Assembly (NCBI RefSeq): GCF_003933735.1
Contig: NZ_RSED01000028.1
Location: forward strand, 12,790 to 47,067
Source of the DNA: Aquabacterium soli
GTDB taxonomy: Bacteria > Pseudomonadota > Gammaproteobacteria > Burkholderiales > Burkholderiaceae_C
Direction of reading: 5' to 3'
Length of the DNA: 34,278 bases
The notes under the pieces are model-generated. The model had not been told where the DNA came from and made no database searches. It was given only the letters and a program-made list of their open reading frames with translations. Positions 25,491 to 33,797 of the stretch are shown one piece after another (the stretch's first letter is position 1; each line of letters starts with the position of its first letter). Made by a program: the position numbers and the translations under genes.

Positions 25491-25817
25491 ATCAGTAGAG
25501 GCCACGTCCGTGCCGTCCTCCTTTTCTCTGTCGCGGCAATAGCGGGCTGTGGCAAAGCCGAATCTACTGCGCTTCTAACCTACTACGTCAAAGCCAGGTG
25601 TCGGCGCGCGGTGGAGCGTTGAGCGGCACAAATCGACTTGCAGCCGGTCACCGTCTCCGAAGTGGCGGCCCAGCTCGAGGAGGATCGGAAAAAGCAAGCT
25701 GAGCAGAAGCAGCTCCAGGCGGGTGGCAAACGGCAAATTCTTGGTTATACGGATTCGAACAAAGCGTCGCGAACGTACGACACAGTTAGTTTGGCGAAGC
25801 TGCGGCGTCAGCGTTGA
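25491..25817 (+). pseudogene. Short broken coding remnant, lipoprotein-like start
   Basis: The frame from about 25491 reads a hydrophobic stretch with a lipobox-like IAGC, then CGKAES and YYVKA, and stops at 25620. A second open frame after it runs to 25817 with a charged, Gln-rich segment (EEDRKKQAEQKQLQ). Neither has a proper start codon, so this looks like a frame-broken remnant of a small lipoprotein, reminiscent of plasmid entry-exclusion lipoproteins. The identification is weak. Confidence 0.2.
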
Positions 25818-25904
25818 ACGACCAGTAAGGCTGAATCGCGAAGGCATGGCATGTAATCTTCACATAGCCTGCAATGGATCTGAATTCCGTGTCTGGTGCT
25901 GGAA

Positions 25905-28900
25905 TCAATGAAAGTCTCTCGAAGATGTTTCGAGGTCTCCGAGCAAGTGAGTCAAGTCCTCAAGATGGCCTGCGATCAGGTTCTTGACGTCCCCTTCGCG
26001 CTGCCAAGTGCCATAAACAGCCATCAGTCGCGCATGCAGCACTTCCTTGCGCTGGCGTTCACGCAGCCGGCGCCAAACAATGGCCTGGACAACCCCTGTC
26101 TCGTCTTCCAAAGAGATGAAGATGGTGCCGTTGGCGGTGTCGGGCTGCTGCCGGATGGTGACGATTCCAGCGTATCGAACAATGCGACCGCTCGGGGCGT
26201 CCTCCAAGTCTCGGGCACTCAAGAGCTTGCGCTGGGCCAGCTGCGGGCGAAGCAAGGCCATCGGGTGGCTTCGCAAGGTCAGCCCGATGGTCGAGTAGTC
26301 GTGCACCACCTCTTCGCCTTCCATGGCCGCAGGTAGTTCGAGGAAGTCTTCATCGACCGCAGCGTCTTTCAGCAACTGAGGCGGCCTGGCCAAGGCAGAG
26401 GCTTCCCAGACCTGCTGGCGACGGTGGCCGCTCAAGCTCAGCAGAGCGTCGGCGCCGGCCAGCAGGCGCATGTCGCCACGGTCAAGATCCGCCCGGCGCG
26501 CCAGGTCTTCCGCGCAATCGAAGGGCATGCTGCTTCTCGCTTGAATGATTCGAACCACGGACGCTTCTTTCAGCCCGCAGACAAGCCGCAGCCCGAGGCG
26601 CACGGCTGGCGGTTCGGATACGCCTTCAAGGGTGCTGTCCCAGCTGCTGTAGAGCACATCAGGAGGTCGCACCTCGATGTCATGGCGCCGGGCATCCTGC
26701 ACAAGCTGGCTGGGAGAGTAAAAGCCGAGAGGCTGGCTGTTCAGCATAGCCGTCAAGAACTCGGCCGGATGGTGGCACTTCAGCCAACAGGAGGCGTAGA
26801 CCAGCAGAGCGAAAGAGGCCGCATGGCTTTCAGGGAAGCCGTATTCGCTGAAGCCGTGGATCTGCTTGTAGATGCCCTCAGCGAACTCGTCCGTGTAGCC
26901 GCGCTCGATCATGCCCTTGACGAGCCGGTCGTAATACTTGTGCAGGCCACCCTTGCGCTTCCAGGCCGCCATGGCGCGCCGCAGCCCATCGGCCTCACCC
27001 GGCGTGAACCCGGCCGCGATGATTGCGATCTGCATCACTTGCTCCTGGAAGATCGGCACACCCATCGTGCGGCCCAAGGCCTCTTTCAGAGCCTCTGAAG
27101 GGTAGGACACCGGCGTCTTACCCTGCCTTCGCTCAAGGTATGGGTGGACAGAGCCGCCCTGAATCGGGCCGGGGCGCACGATGGCGACCTGGATGACCAG
27201 GTCATAGAAGGTGCGGGGCCGGTGCCTCGGAAGCATCGACATCTGCGCGCGTGACTCGATCTGGAAGACGCCGACCGTGTCGGCCTTGCAGATCATGTCG
27301 TAGGTCTTGGGGTCCTCTGCCGGAATGTCCTGCATTTCGAAGACATGGCCCTTGCGCTCGCCCACCAGTTCCAGGCATCGCCGGATGGCAGACAGCATGC
27401 CAAGGGCCAGCACGTCTACTTTCAGCAGCCCAAGAGCGTCGATGTCGTCCTTGTCCCACTGGATGATGGTGCGGTCCTCCATCGCAGCGTTCTCGATGGG
27501 CACCATGTGGCTCAGCGGCCCCTTAGTGAGGACAAAACCGCCAGGATGCTGGGACAGGTGGCGGGGGAATCCCAGCAACTGCTCGGTGAGCTGCAGCAAT
27601 TGCTGGGCTGCCAGCGTATTGATGTCCAACCCCGCCTCGGCGAGGCGAACCGCGGCCATCGACCTGTCCCACCACATCATGTTCTTGGCCATGGCGTCTA
27701 TGATGTCCGCATCGAAGCCAAGGGCCTTGCCCACATCCCTGATGGCCGAGCGCGGCCGATAGGAGATGACGACTGCCGTCAGCGCTGCGCGTTCACGGCC
27801 GTACTTGTTGTACAGGTACTGGATGACTTCTTCGCGGCGCTGGTGCTCGAAGTCGATGTCGATGTCTGGCGGCTCGCCACGCTCCTTGGAGATGAAGCGC
27901 TCGAAAAGCACGCTCATGCGAGCAGGGTCCACCTCCGTGACCCCGATGCAGTAGCACACCACCGAGTTGGCGGCGCTGCCCCGTCCCTGGCAGAGGATGT
28001 GCTGTGACCTGGCGAACTGAACGATGTCGGCCACCGTGAGGAAGTAGTGCTCGTACTTCATTTCGGCGATGAGTTCCAGCTCATGCTCGATCTGAGCCTG
28101 TACCTTGGCCGGCATGCCGCCTGGCCAACGTCGCCCGGCCCCTTCGTAGGTGAGCTGTCGAAGGTAGGCACTTGGCGTCTTGTTCGCTGGGACCACCTCG
28201 GCCGGGTACTGATAGGCCAGCTCATCCAGGCTGAAATGGCATCGCTCGCTGACCCGCAAGGTCTCAGCCATGAGTTCGGCCGGATACCGTTGAGACAGGC
28301 GCAGCTTGGTGCGCAAATGCCGCTCGGCGTTAGGCTGCAAATCCAACCCGCATTCGGTCAGAGGCCGGCCCACGCGCACGGCGGTCAAGACGTCCTGCAA
28401 TGGCTTGCGTGAACGCACATGCATGTGAGCGTCACCGCTGGCCACCAGGGGAATGGCGGTGAGTTCGCTGGCTTGCCGCAGCTTATGAAGCCACATCTCA
28501 TCGTCGATGTGCCTGTGCAGCTCCACGGCCAGCCAGCAACGGCCAATGAAATTGGTCAACAGCCAGCGCGAGAGCACGAGAAGCTGCTCGCGCGTTGAGG
28601 TCCGATCCGGTGATGCCAGCACAACGCAGTCGGCCAGGTCAGCTGGGTCGATGTCTTCCAGGAGCAGCCGGTACGTGCCTTTGGCAGATGCGCGGCGCAG
28701 CCTGGTGATGAACTGGCACAGGTTGGCGTACCCGTCGGCATTGCAGGCCAGGACAACCAGGGTGAACGGCGTGGCGCACTGAACGAAGAACTGGCTGCCA
28801 ATGAGCAGTTTGAGCTTGTGCTCCTTGGCTGCGACATGGGCGCGCACCACACCTGCCAACGAGCACTCATCGGTGATCGCCAGGGCTGCGTATCGAAGCG

Positions 28901-29012
28901 ACTTGGCCCGCTCGACGAGTTCTTCAGGCCAGCTCGCGCCCTTGAGGAAAGAGAAGTTCGACACGCACCTGAGCTCTGCGTATGGCGGAATGATGGACTG
29001 CGCAGCGGTCAT
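25905..29012 (-). CDS. dnaE2: Error-prone DNA polymerase, ImuC/DnaE2 type
   Basis: The 1035-residue product has a PHP domain at the N-terminus (YAELRCVSNFSFLKGASWPEE, then AITDECSLAGVVRAH) and the C-family polymerase palm with PPDIDIDF at about residues 381-388. The fingers and the OB-fold C-terminus (AGIVTIRQQPDT, GTIFISLEDETG) are also present. This is the accessory DnaE2/ImuC, which with ImuA and ImuB performs translesion synthesis and damage-induced mutagenesis. The ATG overlaps the imuB stop as ATGA. No frameshift is seen, and all palm acidic residues are present, so it should be active. Confidence 0.95.
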   Translation of the reverse strand: MTAAQSIIPPYAELRCVSNFSFLKGASWPEELVERAKSLRYAALAITDECSLAGVVRAHVAAKEHKLKLLIGSQFFVQCATPFTLVVLACNADGYANLCQFITRLRRASAKGTYRLLLEDIDPADLADCVVLASPDRTSTREQLLVLSRWLLTNFIGRCWLAVELHRHIDDEMWLHKLRQASELTAIPLVASGDAHMHVRSRKPLQDVLTAVRVGRPLTECGLDLQPNAERHLRTKLRLSQRYPAELMAETLRVSERCHFSLDELAYQYPAEVVPANKTPSAYLRQLTYEGAGRRWPGGMPAKVQAQIEHELELIAEMKYEHYFLTVADIVQFARSQHILCQGRGSAANSVVCYCIGVTEVDPARMSVLFERFISKERGEPPDIDIDFEHQRREEVIQYLYNKYGRERAALTAVVISYRPRSAIRDVGKALGFDADIIDAMAKNMMWWDRSMAAVRLAEAGLDINTLAAQQLLQLTEQLLGFPRHLSQHPGGFVLTKGPLSHMVPIENAAMEDRTIIQWDKDDIDALGLLKVDVLALGMLSAIRRCLELVGERKGHVFEMQDIPAEDPKTYDMICKADTVGVFQIESRAQMSMLPRHRPRTFYDLVIQVAIVRPGPIQGGSVHPYLERRQGKTPVSYPSEALKEALGRTMGVPIFQEQVMQIAIIAAGFTPGEADGLRRAMAAWKRKGGLHKYYDRLVKGMIERGYTDEFAEGIYKQIHGFSEYGFPESHAASFALLVYASCWLKCHHPAEFLTAMLNSQPLGFYSPSQLVQDARRHDIEVRPPDVLYSSWDSTLEGVSEPPAVRLGLRLVCGLKEASVVRIIQARSSMPFDCAEDLARRADLDRGDMRLLAGADALLSLSGHRRQQVWEASALARPPQLLKDAAVDEDFLELPAAMEGEEVVHDYSTIGLTLRSHPMALLRPQLAQRKLLSARDLEDAPSGRIVRYAGIVTIRQQPDTANGTIFISLEDETGVVQAIVWRRLRERQRKEVLHARLMAVYGTWQREGDVKNLIAGHLEDLTHLLGDLETSSRDFH

Positions 29013-30316
29013 GCGAAGGTCCCGTGCAGGTACCAGGCCGTTTCTTCCTGAGCCAGCCGCTCAGAGAAAACCCACAGCGTGCCGCAGTGCTCGCTGAGCG
29101 CCAGCCAGTAGTCGCGCACCACGGTGCAGGCGTGCTCATCGTCGCCAGTGCCAACCCTGTGCCACCAGCCACCTTCCACACGGTGGGGCCCGGTCAGCAG
29201 CTGAAGCGGGCCCTGATACATCGGTCGGTGGTTGCGCACTGCCAGCCGTAGCGGCTTATCGAACACAAAGGTCGGTTGGGGCAAGGCGCCGCTGGCGGGT
29301 GACCGTTTCACCATACGTTCCGGTGCGGGCTGCCACTGCTGCATCCATTCGATGCGGTGGTCGTCACAGAGATGGGGCCTCAAAACCTTGTGTGCGCCCA
29401 AGCGAGCCGCTATTCGTTCAAGCACGAGGCCCAGAGATTCACCGGCTTGGCCTTGGTCAGGCAGCAACGATGCACTGCGCTCTTCAAGTGCATGGACTTC
29501 CAGCGCTTCGACCTCCAGGTCTCCGGCCGGAGCAAGCAACTCAACCTTCGCCAGGTTCTCTGCAAGCAGCCTGCACAAGTGCTCGACCTCGCGCATCGCC
29601 TCGGCAGTGCGGATCACGATCTCCCCGCCTTCGCCCGCGGCCTTCGAGCGCATGGTGTCGTGACACCACCGCAGTGCGAATGCAGTGGTGCCAGCATGGC
29701 GGGCTGCCAGCCAACCGCACATTTGAACCACCAGGCGGCGTGCACCGAAGAGAAGGGCCGGGGCCGTATCGACGCGATGGGGCAACTCCAGCCTGGCTTT
29801 GAAGGCCTCAGGCAGTTCCACCCACTTGTGCACTTCAGGGCGCAAGCCATAGGCTTGGTCCAAGGCGATCAACAAGTCCTTGCCAAAACGCCGGCTGATG
29901 CCACCTCTTGGAAGGGCACGGATGTCGCCCAGCGTCCTGCAGCCTAGCTGCGTGAGGGTGGTGGCATGCGGCTGCGTGGCATCGAGCACACCGAAGGCCA
30001 GGCCATCGAGCACCTCAGCCAGAGGGCGGCGCACGCCGTTCTCTTTGCCAGCCCTGGCCAGCGCCACAGCGGCCATGGCAGTGGGAGCCCAGGCTACCTG
30101 GACAACCCCGAGGTCAGGCGCTTCCTGCACCACGCGGTCGCGCAGCGCTCGCCTTCCCTTGAACAGGCGCACGCTCGCTTCGACCTCCATGACAACAGCT
30201 TCGGCGGAGACAGCGACCCGGGGCGTGAATTGAAGCGCCCAGATCGAGAGTCCGTGAAGCTGTTCATCAAGCCGTTGCGCGCTGTCGCGAGGTAACTGCA
30301 GGGCGGCCCACAACAT
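29009..30316 (-). CDS. imuB: ImuB, Y-family polymerase-like mutagenesis protein
   Basis: The ATG at 30316, preceded by GTGAGG, is preferred over a GTG at 30328; the product is 435 residues. It has the Y-family fold but the usual catalytic aspartates of the first motif are missing (the start reads LWAALQLPRD). This is typical of ImuB, which is non-catalytic and docks the polymerase to the clamp. Segments AVVMEVEASVRLFKG and GIEHLGISRRFGKDLL-like (RCTLGDIRALPRGGISRRFG in part) fit the family. Its start lies inside the end of imuA, so the genes are translationally coupled. Confidence 0.9.
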   Translation of the reverse strand: MLWAALQLPRDSAQRLDEQLHGLSIWALQFTPRVAVSAEAVVMEVEASVRLFKGRRALRDRVVQEAPDLGVVQVAWAPTAMAAVALARAGKENGVRRPLAEVLDGLAFGVLDATQPHATTLTQLGCRTLGDIRALPRGGISRRFGKDLLIALDQAYGLRPEVHKWVELPEAFKARLELPHRVDTAPALLFGARRLVVQMCGWLAARHAGTTAFALRWCHDTMRSKAAGEGGEIVIRTAEAMREVEHLCRLLAENLAKVELLAPAGDLEVEALEVHALEERSASLLPDQGQAGESLGLVLERIAARLGAHKVLRPHLCDDHRIEWMQQWQPAPERMVKRSPASGALPQPTFVFDKPLRLAVRNHRPMYQGPLQLLTGPHRVEGGWWHRVGTGDDEHACTVVRDYWLALSEHCGTLWVFSERLAQEETAWYLHGTFA

Positions 30317-31049
30317 CGGGTGCCTCACGGTTGATCAGGACACTTGGCTTCATGAGCCGTGGCGTCAAGACAGGACTTAGGCCCCCTGGGATGGAGGGCA
30401 GCAAGACCTGACCTTCATGCGCCGGCCCTCGGCGCTTGAAAACCTCGACTTGCAACTCCCAATCCAGCCCCACCGTCGCGGAGAGGCGCAGTGGCGCAGC
30501 CGACGCTTCACGCCGCGCTGCGCTCGCGCGAAACAGGATTGCCAGGCCTTCAAAGCCTTGTGCACACACCTGCAAGCGCCTGATCTGTTCCTGGCGCGCC
30601 TGAGGTAGCCAAGCCAAAACAGCGCCCACTGCGTTGGACTTGATCAACTGCTCTGTTACCCAAAGCCGCTCCGCTGGTGCATCGGCCTGGATCCAAATGA
30701 ACTGGCGCTCACTCAGCCCCTCGTGCAGCAAGCCTGGAAGATGAGGCGCGCGAGGGGTGCCCACGGCGACCACCTGTGCGCCTTTGCTTGTCATGACCTT
30801 CAAGGCGTGTCCAAGCAGTCTCCATTCGAGCACGGCGGGCTGAGCCGTGAGCACCTCGGTCACGGACCTGGTCGGCCATCCGCCCCCTGGAAGCTCTTGA
30901 TCCAACGAATCCCACCCGGTAGGCTGGACTGGGTCGAGCCTGCTTCCAAGCTCCGAGCCCCGCCACATCGCCCGTTCGACGGATGCAGGCAATCGCCCCA
31001 GCGTATGCTGGAGGCCGATTTGCAAGGCGGGGGCGGTGGCGGTCTGCAT
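30267..31049 (-). CDS. imuA: ImuA, RecA-like SOS mutagenesis protein
   Basis: The 260-residue protein shows the SulA/RecA-like fold of ImuA: LDQELPGGGWPTRSVTEVL at about residues 48-66, then EWRLLGHALKVM, FIWIQADAPAERLWVTEQL and a C-terminal half ending in a basic tail. The ATG at 31049 lies 10 bp from a LexA box, which overlaps its promoter. No ribosome site is visible, so the mRNA could be leaderless. It is the first gene of imuA-imuB-dnaE2, the standard order in betaproteobacteria. Confidence 0.9.
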   Translation of the reverse strand: MQTATAPALQIGLQHTLGRLPASVERAMWRGSELGSRLDPVQPTGWDSLDQELPGGGWPTRSVTEVLTAQPAVLEWRLLGHALKVMTSKGAQVVAVGTPRAPHLPGLLHEGLSERQFIWIQADAPAERLWVTEQLIKSNAVGAVLAWLPQARQEQIRRLQVCAQGFEGLAILFRASAARREASAAPLRLSATVGLDWELQVEVFKRRGPAHEGQVLLPSIPGGLSPVLTPRLMKPSVLINREAPDVVGRPAVTSRQRATA

Positions 31050-31058
31050 GATTTTTTG

Positions 31059-31074
31059 CTGTATGCATATACAG
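31059..31074. promoter_or_regulatory. LexA (SOS) box between imuA and the SRAP gene
   Basis: CTGTATGCATATACAG is a perfect CTGT-N8-ACAG palindrome between divergent genes. It is 10 bp from the imuA start and 73 bp from the SRAP start. LexA binding here would repress the imu operon; control of the SRAP gene from the same box is plausible. Confidence 0.9.
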
Positions 31075-31080
31075 TATCAG

Positions 31081-31095
31081 ATCCGGTGGCCGGAT
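31081..31095. repeat. Short inverted repeat next to the LexA box
   Basis: ATCCGG and CCGGAT are perfect arms around TGG, in the leader of the SRAP gene. It could be an operator or an mRNA hairpin; no factor is known to me. Confidence 0.35.
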
Positions 31096-31146
31096 GTCGA
31101 GCCCGTTACTTGTTTCCCGTGATGCAAAAGCGCGCAGCGCCCGAAC

Positions 31147-31938
31147 ATGTGCAATCTGCATAGGCTTACCCCCAAGGACGATTTGGTGGCGTATCTGCGG
31201 GCGCAGATGGCGCGTGTTCGCCTCATGTCCTGGCCAGAGAAGCTGAACATCGGGCCTTTCGATACCGGCGTCTTCATCGTCTCTGACGGAAAAGGTGGCC
31301 TTGAGGTGCGACAAGGCCAATGGGGAATGATCAGGCCTGGCCAAAAGGAGCGCATCGAGTACAAGGAGCGGCCACCGGCCAAGCCAGGCGGCAAGCCTCG
31401 GCGTGAGCCCATGCTCAAGAACAATGCTCGCATCGAGTCGGTTGCCAAATTGCCGGCGTTCAAGGACGCGTGGAAGCAGGGGCGGCGGTGCCTGATCCCC
31501 GCGGAATGGCTTCAGGAGCCCAACTGGGAGTCGGGCAAATGTGTGTGGTGGCAGCTCAAGCGCGCCGACGGGCTGCCATGGATGGTGGCTGGCATTTGGT
31601 CGGAATGGACAGACCCCAGCACGGGCGAGATCGTGCCGAACTATGCGATGCTGACTTTCAACGTCAATGAGCATCCGTTGCTCAATCGCCTTCATAAGCC
31701 AGAGCGCGACGGAGAGACAGGCCAGCCCTTACCGCTCGACATGCAGGATAAGAGGGGCGAAGCCCACATTGAACCTCATTCATGGACGCAATGGCTTGAG
31801 GGCGACATGGAGCAAGCGAAAGCCTTGCTGCTTGCGCCACCCGCAGCTTTCTACGACGACGTAGATACCCGGCGAATGGACGATATCCTTAATGGGAAGA
31901 TGTCTGCAGATGCCGCCTCCAATTCGTCTTTGCTTTGA
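31147..31938 (+). CDS. SOS response-associated peptidase-like protein (SRAP/YedK/HMCES family)
   Basis: The 263-residue product has the family signature: the catalytic Cys2 directly after Met, the N93-A-R95 pair in the NNARIES segment, E124 in IPAEWLQEP and H183 in RLHKPE. These match C2, N75, R77, E105 and H160 of E. coli YedK. The family crosslinks covalently to abasic sites in single-stranded DNA to shield them during replication. Divergence from imuA-imuB-dnaE2 behind one LexA box fits a DNA-damage role. Start is the ATG at 31147 because Cys2 must follow Met; no ribosome site is obvious. Confidence 0.9.
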   Translation: MCNLHRLTPKDDLVAYLRAQMARVRLMSWPEKLNIGPFDTGVFIVSDGKGGLEVRQGQWGMIRPGQKERIEYKERPPAKPGGKPRREPMLKNNARIESVAKLPAFKDAWKQGRRCLIPAEWLQEPNWESGKCVWWQLKRADGLPWMVAGIWSEWTDPSTGEIVPNYAMLTFNVNEHPLLNRLHKPERDGETGQPLPLDMQDKRGEAHIEPHSWTQWLEGDMEQAKALLLAPPAAFYDDVDTRRMDDILNGKMSADAASNSSLL

Positions 31939-31965
31939 AGTCAAGCCCTGGGGGCGACTGCGGCG

Positions 31966-32127
31966 ATGTCGCCCGCCTTGCTCAGCCAGCTGCTCCTGTG
32001 CCTCGTGCGTTCGGGGGCTTCCAACCTTGCCGTGGGCCTAGCGGCCGAAGAGCTCAGGCAGCTGAATCTCCCTGAACTGCGCGCGCGGGCAGCAACCGAA
32101 TTGAAGTCCCACGGCTTCATACAGTGA
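31966..32127 (+). CDS. Possible small 53-aa helical protein
   Basis: An ATG at 31966 opens a 53-codon frame with a hydrophobic N-terminus (LLSQLLLCLV), a GLAAEELRQLNLPELRARA amphipathic part and a short tail. Its stop TGA sits inside the stem of the hairpin at 32126-32148. Only composition and position support it; no known family and a weak ribosome site. Confidence 0.35.
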   Translation: MSPALLSQLLLCLVRSGASNLAVGLAAEELRQLNLPELRARAATELKSHGFIQ

Positions 32128-32148
32128 AGCCCGCACTCGGCGGGCTTC
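32126..32148. terminator. Hairpin after the 59-aa gene, copy 2
   Basis: GAAGCCCGC and GCGGGCTTC form a perfect 9-bp stem with a 5-nt loop. Like the hairpin after copy 1 it contains AAGCCCGC / GCGGGCTT and sits about 10 bp past the gene's stop. There is no T-run, so it is a weaker terminator; it would serve both strands. Confidence 0.6.
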
Positions 32149-32158
32149 GTAAGTTCGG

Positions 32159-32338
32159 TCAGTCCTGATTCGGTTTGCGTGGCGACACTGGCCGGCCGGC
32201 TGTCATCGCGATCCTCCGTATTGCCGACAGTCGCTCGGCCGCCTGGTCTGGGGTCTTCGGCCCAACGCTCCTGGCTGCCTGCTGCTGCATCGCTTCACGA
32301 GAGCCGCAGGCATACCCGTACTTGGTTGTATTGAACAT
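32159..32338 (-). CDS. Uncharacterised 59-aa protein, paralogue 2
   Basis: From the ATG at 32338, preceded by AGAGGA, the product is 59 residues: MFNTTKYGYACGSREAMQQQ, an AARSVGPKTP linker, the helix DQAAERLSAIRRIAMTAGRPV and a basic tail. It aligns end to end with the product of 25211-25390. The two genes flank the SOS module and share leader, ribosome site and hairpin terminator. A small cytoplasmic basic protein is likely; function unknown. Confidence 0.75.
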   Translation of the reverse strand: MFNTTKYGYACGSREAMQQQAARSVGPKTPDQAAERLSAIRRIAMTAGRPVSPRKPNQD

Positions 32339-32356
32339 CTGTGTCCTCTTTGGAGA

Positions 32357-32383
32357 CAGGCAAGGCGCCTGCACCCTGTATAG
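32357..32383 (-). promoter_or_regulatory. Conserved leader of the 59-aa gene, copy 2
   Basis: The TATAC box (GTATAG in plus at 32378-32383), the hairpin CAGGC-GCCTT-GCCTG (32357-32371) and AGAGGA have the same order and spacing as before copy 1 (25410-25436). Only the hairpin loop differs, which suggests that the stem matters. Confidence 0.6.
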
Positions 32384-32569
32384 GCCAGCGACCCGCTTCT
32401 AAGGTGACTGGCATCGAGAGTTTGGGCACTCGAGCGTTGTTGCAGCCGCGGCCATTAGAGGCGTTTTCAAAGCCGACAACGTCGCCACCGCGCAGTCGCA
32501 GAATGTGTTCGTCTTCTGGTGGCACAAGATGGACGCACTGGCCGATTTTCTGGCGGTCGCTAGGTAGGA

Positions 32570-32989
32570 CTACATCCCCGCTGCTACAGCGTAGGCACGC
32601 AGCTCGCGCAGCTCATCGCGCGTGAGCTCTGTCCCGAACTCTACAGCCTGCATGAACGCGATAAGCAAGAGCCTGCGCTCAGGCTCATCAACCATCTCGT
32701 AGATGTCGTCAAGGGCGTCCTCCGCAGCCTCGTAGGTCAGCTCCGCCAGCGGGCAACTCAACCTGCCCACCAGGACCGTCAGCCGCCGCTCGTCGATGTA
32801 CCAAACCGCATCGCGCTCGGCGCCCGCCGGTGGAGGCGCCTTGAACGCTGGGCCCATGCTTCGCGTGTAGTACACCCGCAGCGCCCCGAGTAGCACTTCC
32901 GGCAGAGCCAGGTCGAGCAGTGACTGTGTTGGCTGTACTCCTGCTGCGAGGAACAAGTCGCGCAGTTTGTGGGTGGAGAAGGTGAGCAT
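32570..32989 (-). CDS. Hypothetical protein
   Basis: The frame is open to 33157, but this would run into the divergent gene; the ATG at 32989 gives 139 residues. The product is acidic and mainly helical: KLRDLFLAAGVQPTQSLLDL at the start, a WYIDERRLTVLVG strand pair, and LTYEAAEDALDDIYEMVDEP with a C-terminal LRELRAYAVAAG. I do not recognise a family. It is divergent from the three-gene operon starting at 33076. Confidence 0.6.
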   Translation of the reverse strand: MLTFSTHKLRDLFLAAGVQPTQSLLDLALPEVLLGALRVYYTRSMGPAFKAPPPAGAERDAVWYIDERRLTVLVGRLSCPLAELTYEAAEDALDDIYEMVDEPERRLLLIAFMQAVEFGTELTRDELRELRAYAVAAGM

Positions 32990-33075
32990 GGCCAAGAAGA
33001 TACCGCAGCGTATAGGCAAGAACTTGCGCGGTGCCAAGTCGCTGCAAAGCCTGCCGCGGATGGGTACGATGACGC

Positions 33076-33519
33076 ATGTCCAGCTCATCAAACCCACCGC
33101 TTTTCGATCAAGACGGCGACCCCATTGACCCCGCGTTGCACCGTCTCGTCGCGACACATCCAGTGCTGTTTCGCGGCCGCCTGCCGGCAGTCGCTAGTTA
33201 CGTGCCCGCTGGCTGGTACCCGCTTGTCGATGAGCTATGTCGAAGCATCGAGGCCGAGCTCGGCCCGCAGGGCTGCGAGAAGATCGAGGTGCGGCAAATC
33301 AAAGAGAAGTTCGCGGGTCTCCGGTTCTACTTGGTCGAGCGCTCGCTGGCCGATGTCAAGTCGCTGCCGGTGGAAGATGCTATGGACCGCGTGCATGCAC
33401 TCATCCGTACCGCTTGCGAACAATCAGAGCGGACGTGCCAAAAGTGCGGAGCGCCCTGCGTAGTGCACGACGTCGGCGGGTACCTGGCTGCGTTGTGCGA
33501 CACCCATCTTCGAGGGTGA
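33076..33519 (+). CDS. Hypothetical protein with a C-terminal zinc-binding CxxC...CxxH site
   Basis: The 147-residue product has a conserved-looking core GWYPLVDELCRSIEAEL and IKEKFAGLRFYLVER, then a C-terminal knuckle with C121, C124, C141 and H144. This matches a widespread uncharacterised family in phage and accessory DNA with a small zinc ribbon. Its stop overlaps the next gene's ATG by one base (TGATG). It is the first gene of a coupled three-gene operon, with an 86-bp divergent promoter region upstream. Confidence 0.7.
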   Translation: MSSSSNPPLFDQDGDPIDPALHRLVATHPVLFRGRLPAVASYVPAGWYPLVDELCRSIEAELGPQGCEKIEVRQIKEKFAGLRFYLVERSLADVKSLPVEDAMDRVHALIRTACEQSERTCQKCGAPCVVHDVGGYLAALCDTHLRG

Positions 33520-33797
33520 TGCGTAACAAGCACCTGTCGAAGCAACTGCGCGCTGCCCTGCGGGCGTCGAGCTGGCGGGCGGACATGATCGCCTTTCGAG
33601 CATCCGTGTCGCGAGCCACAATGGCGCGCGTCTTGGCCGGTGATGTTGATGTCAGTATTGGCGAGTACGAACGTGTAGCTGAACAGCTTGAAGTGAGTAT
33701 CGCGTTTGTGCCGTACAAAGCGGCCGGCCAGCCGCCCGCCCCTGAGGGCGTCTTAGACACTGTTGTGAATCGCGCCAAGGCGAAATTGTTTACATGA
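33519..33797 (+). CDS. XRE-like helix-turn-helix protein (antitoxin-like)
   Basis: The 92-residue product carries an HTH at about residues 20-60: FRASVSRATMARVLAGD then ISIGEYERVAEQL-type (VSIGEYERVAEQLEVSI) helices, as in XRE/HigA-like regulators. It is coupled on both sides, by TGATG upstream and ATGA downstream. It may autoregulate the operon or act as the antitoxin of a neighbour. No nuclease motif is visible in it. Confidence 0.75.
   Translation: MRNKHLSKQLRAALRASSWRADMIAFRASVSRATMARVLAGDVDVSIGEYERVAEQLEVSIAFVPYKAAGQPPAPEGVLDTVVNRAKAKLFT

Noticed and set aside
25748..25758. GGATTCGAAC, resembling a tRNA T-arm, as a second att site
   Set aside because: Only ten bases match and no acceptor or anticodon arm is present.
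26424..28412. Plus-strand frames opposite dnaE2
   Set aside because: Shadows of a complete polymerase gene.
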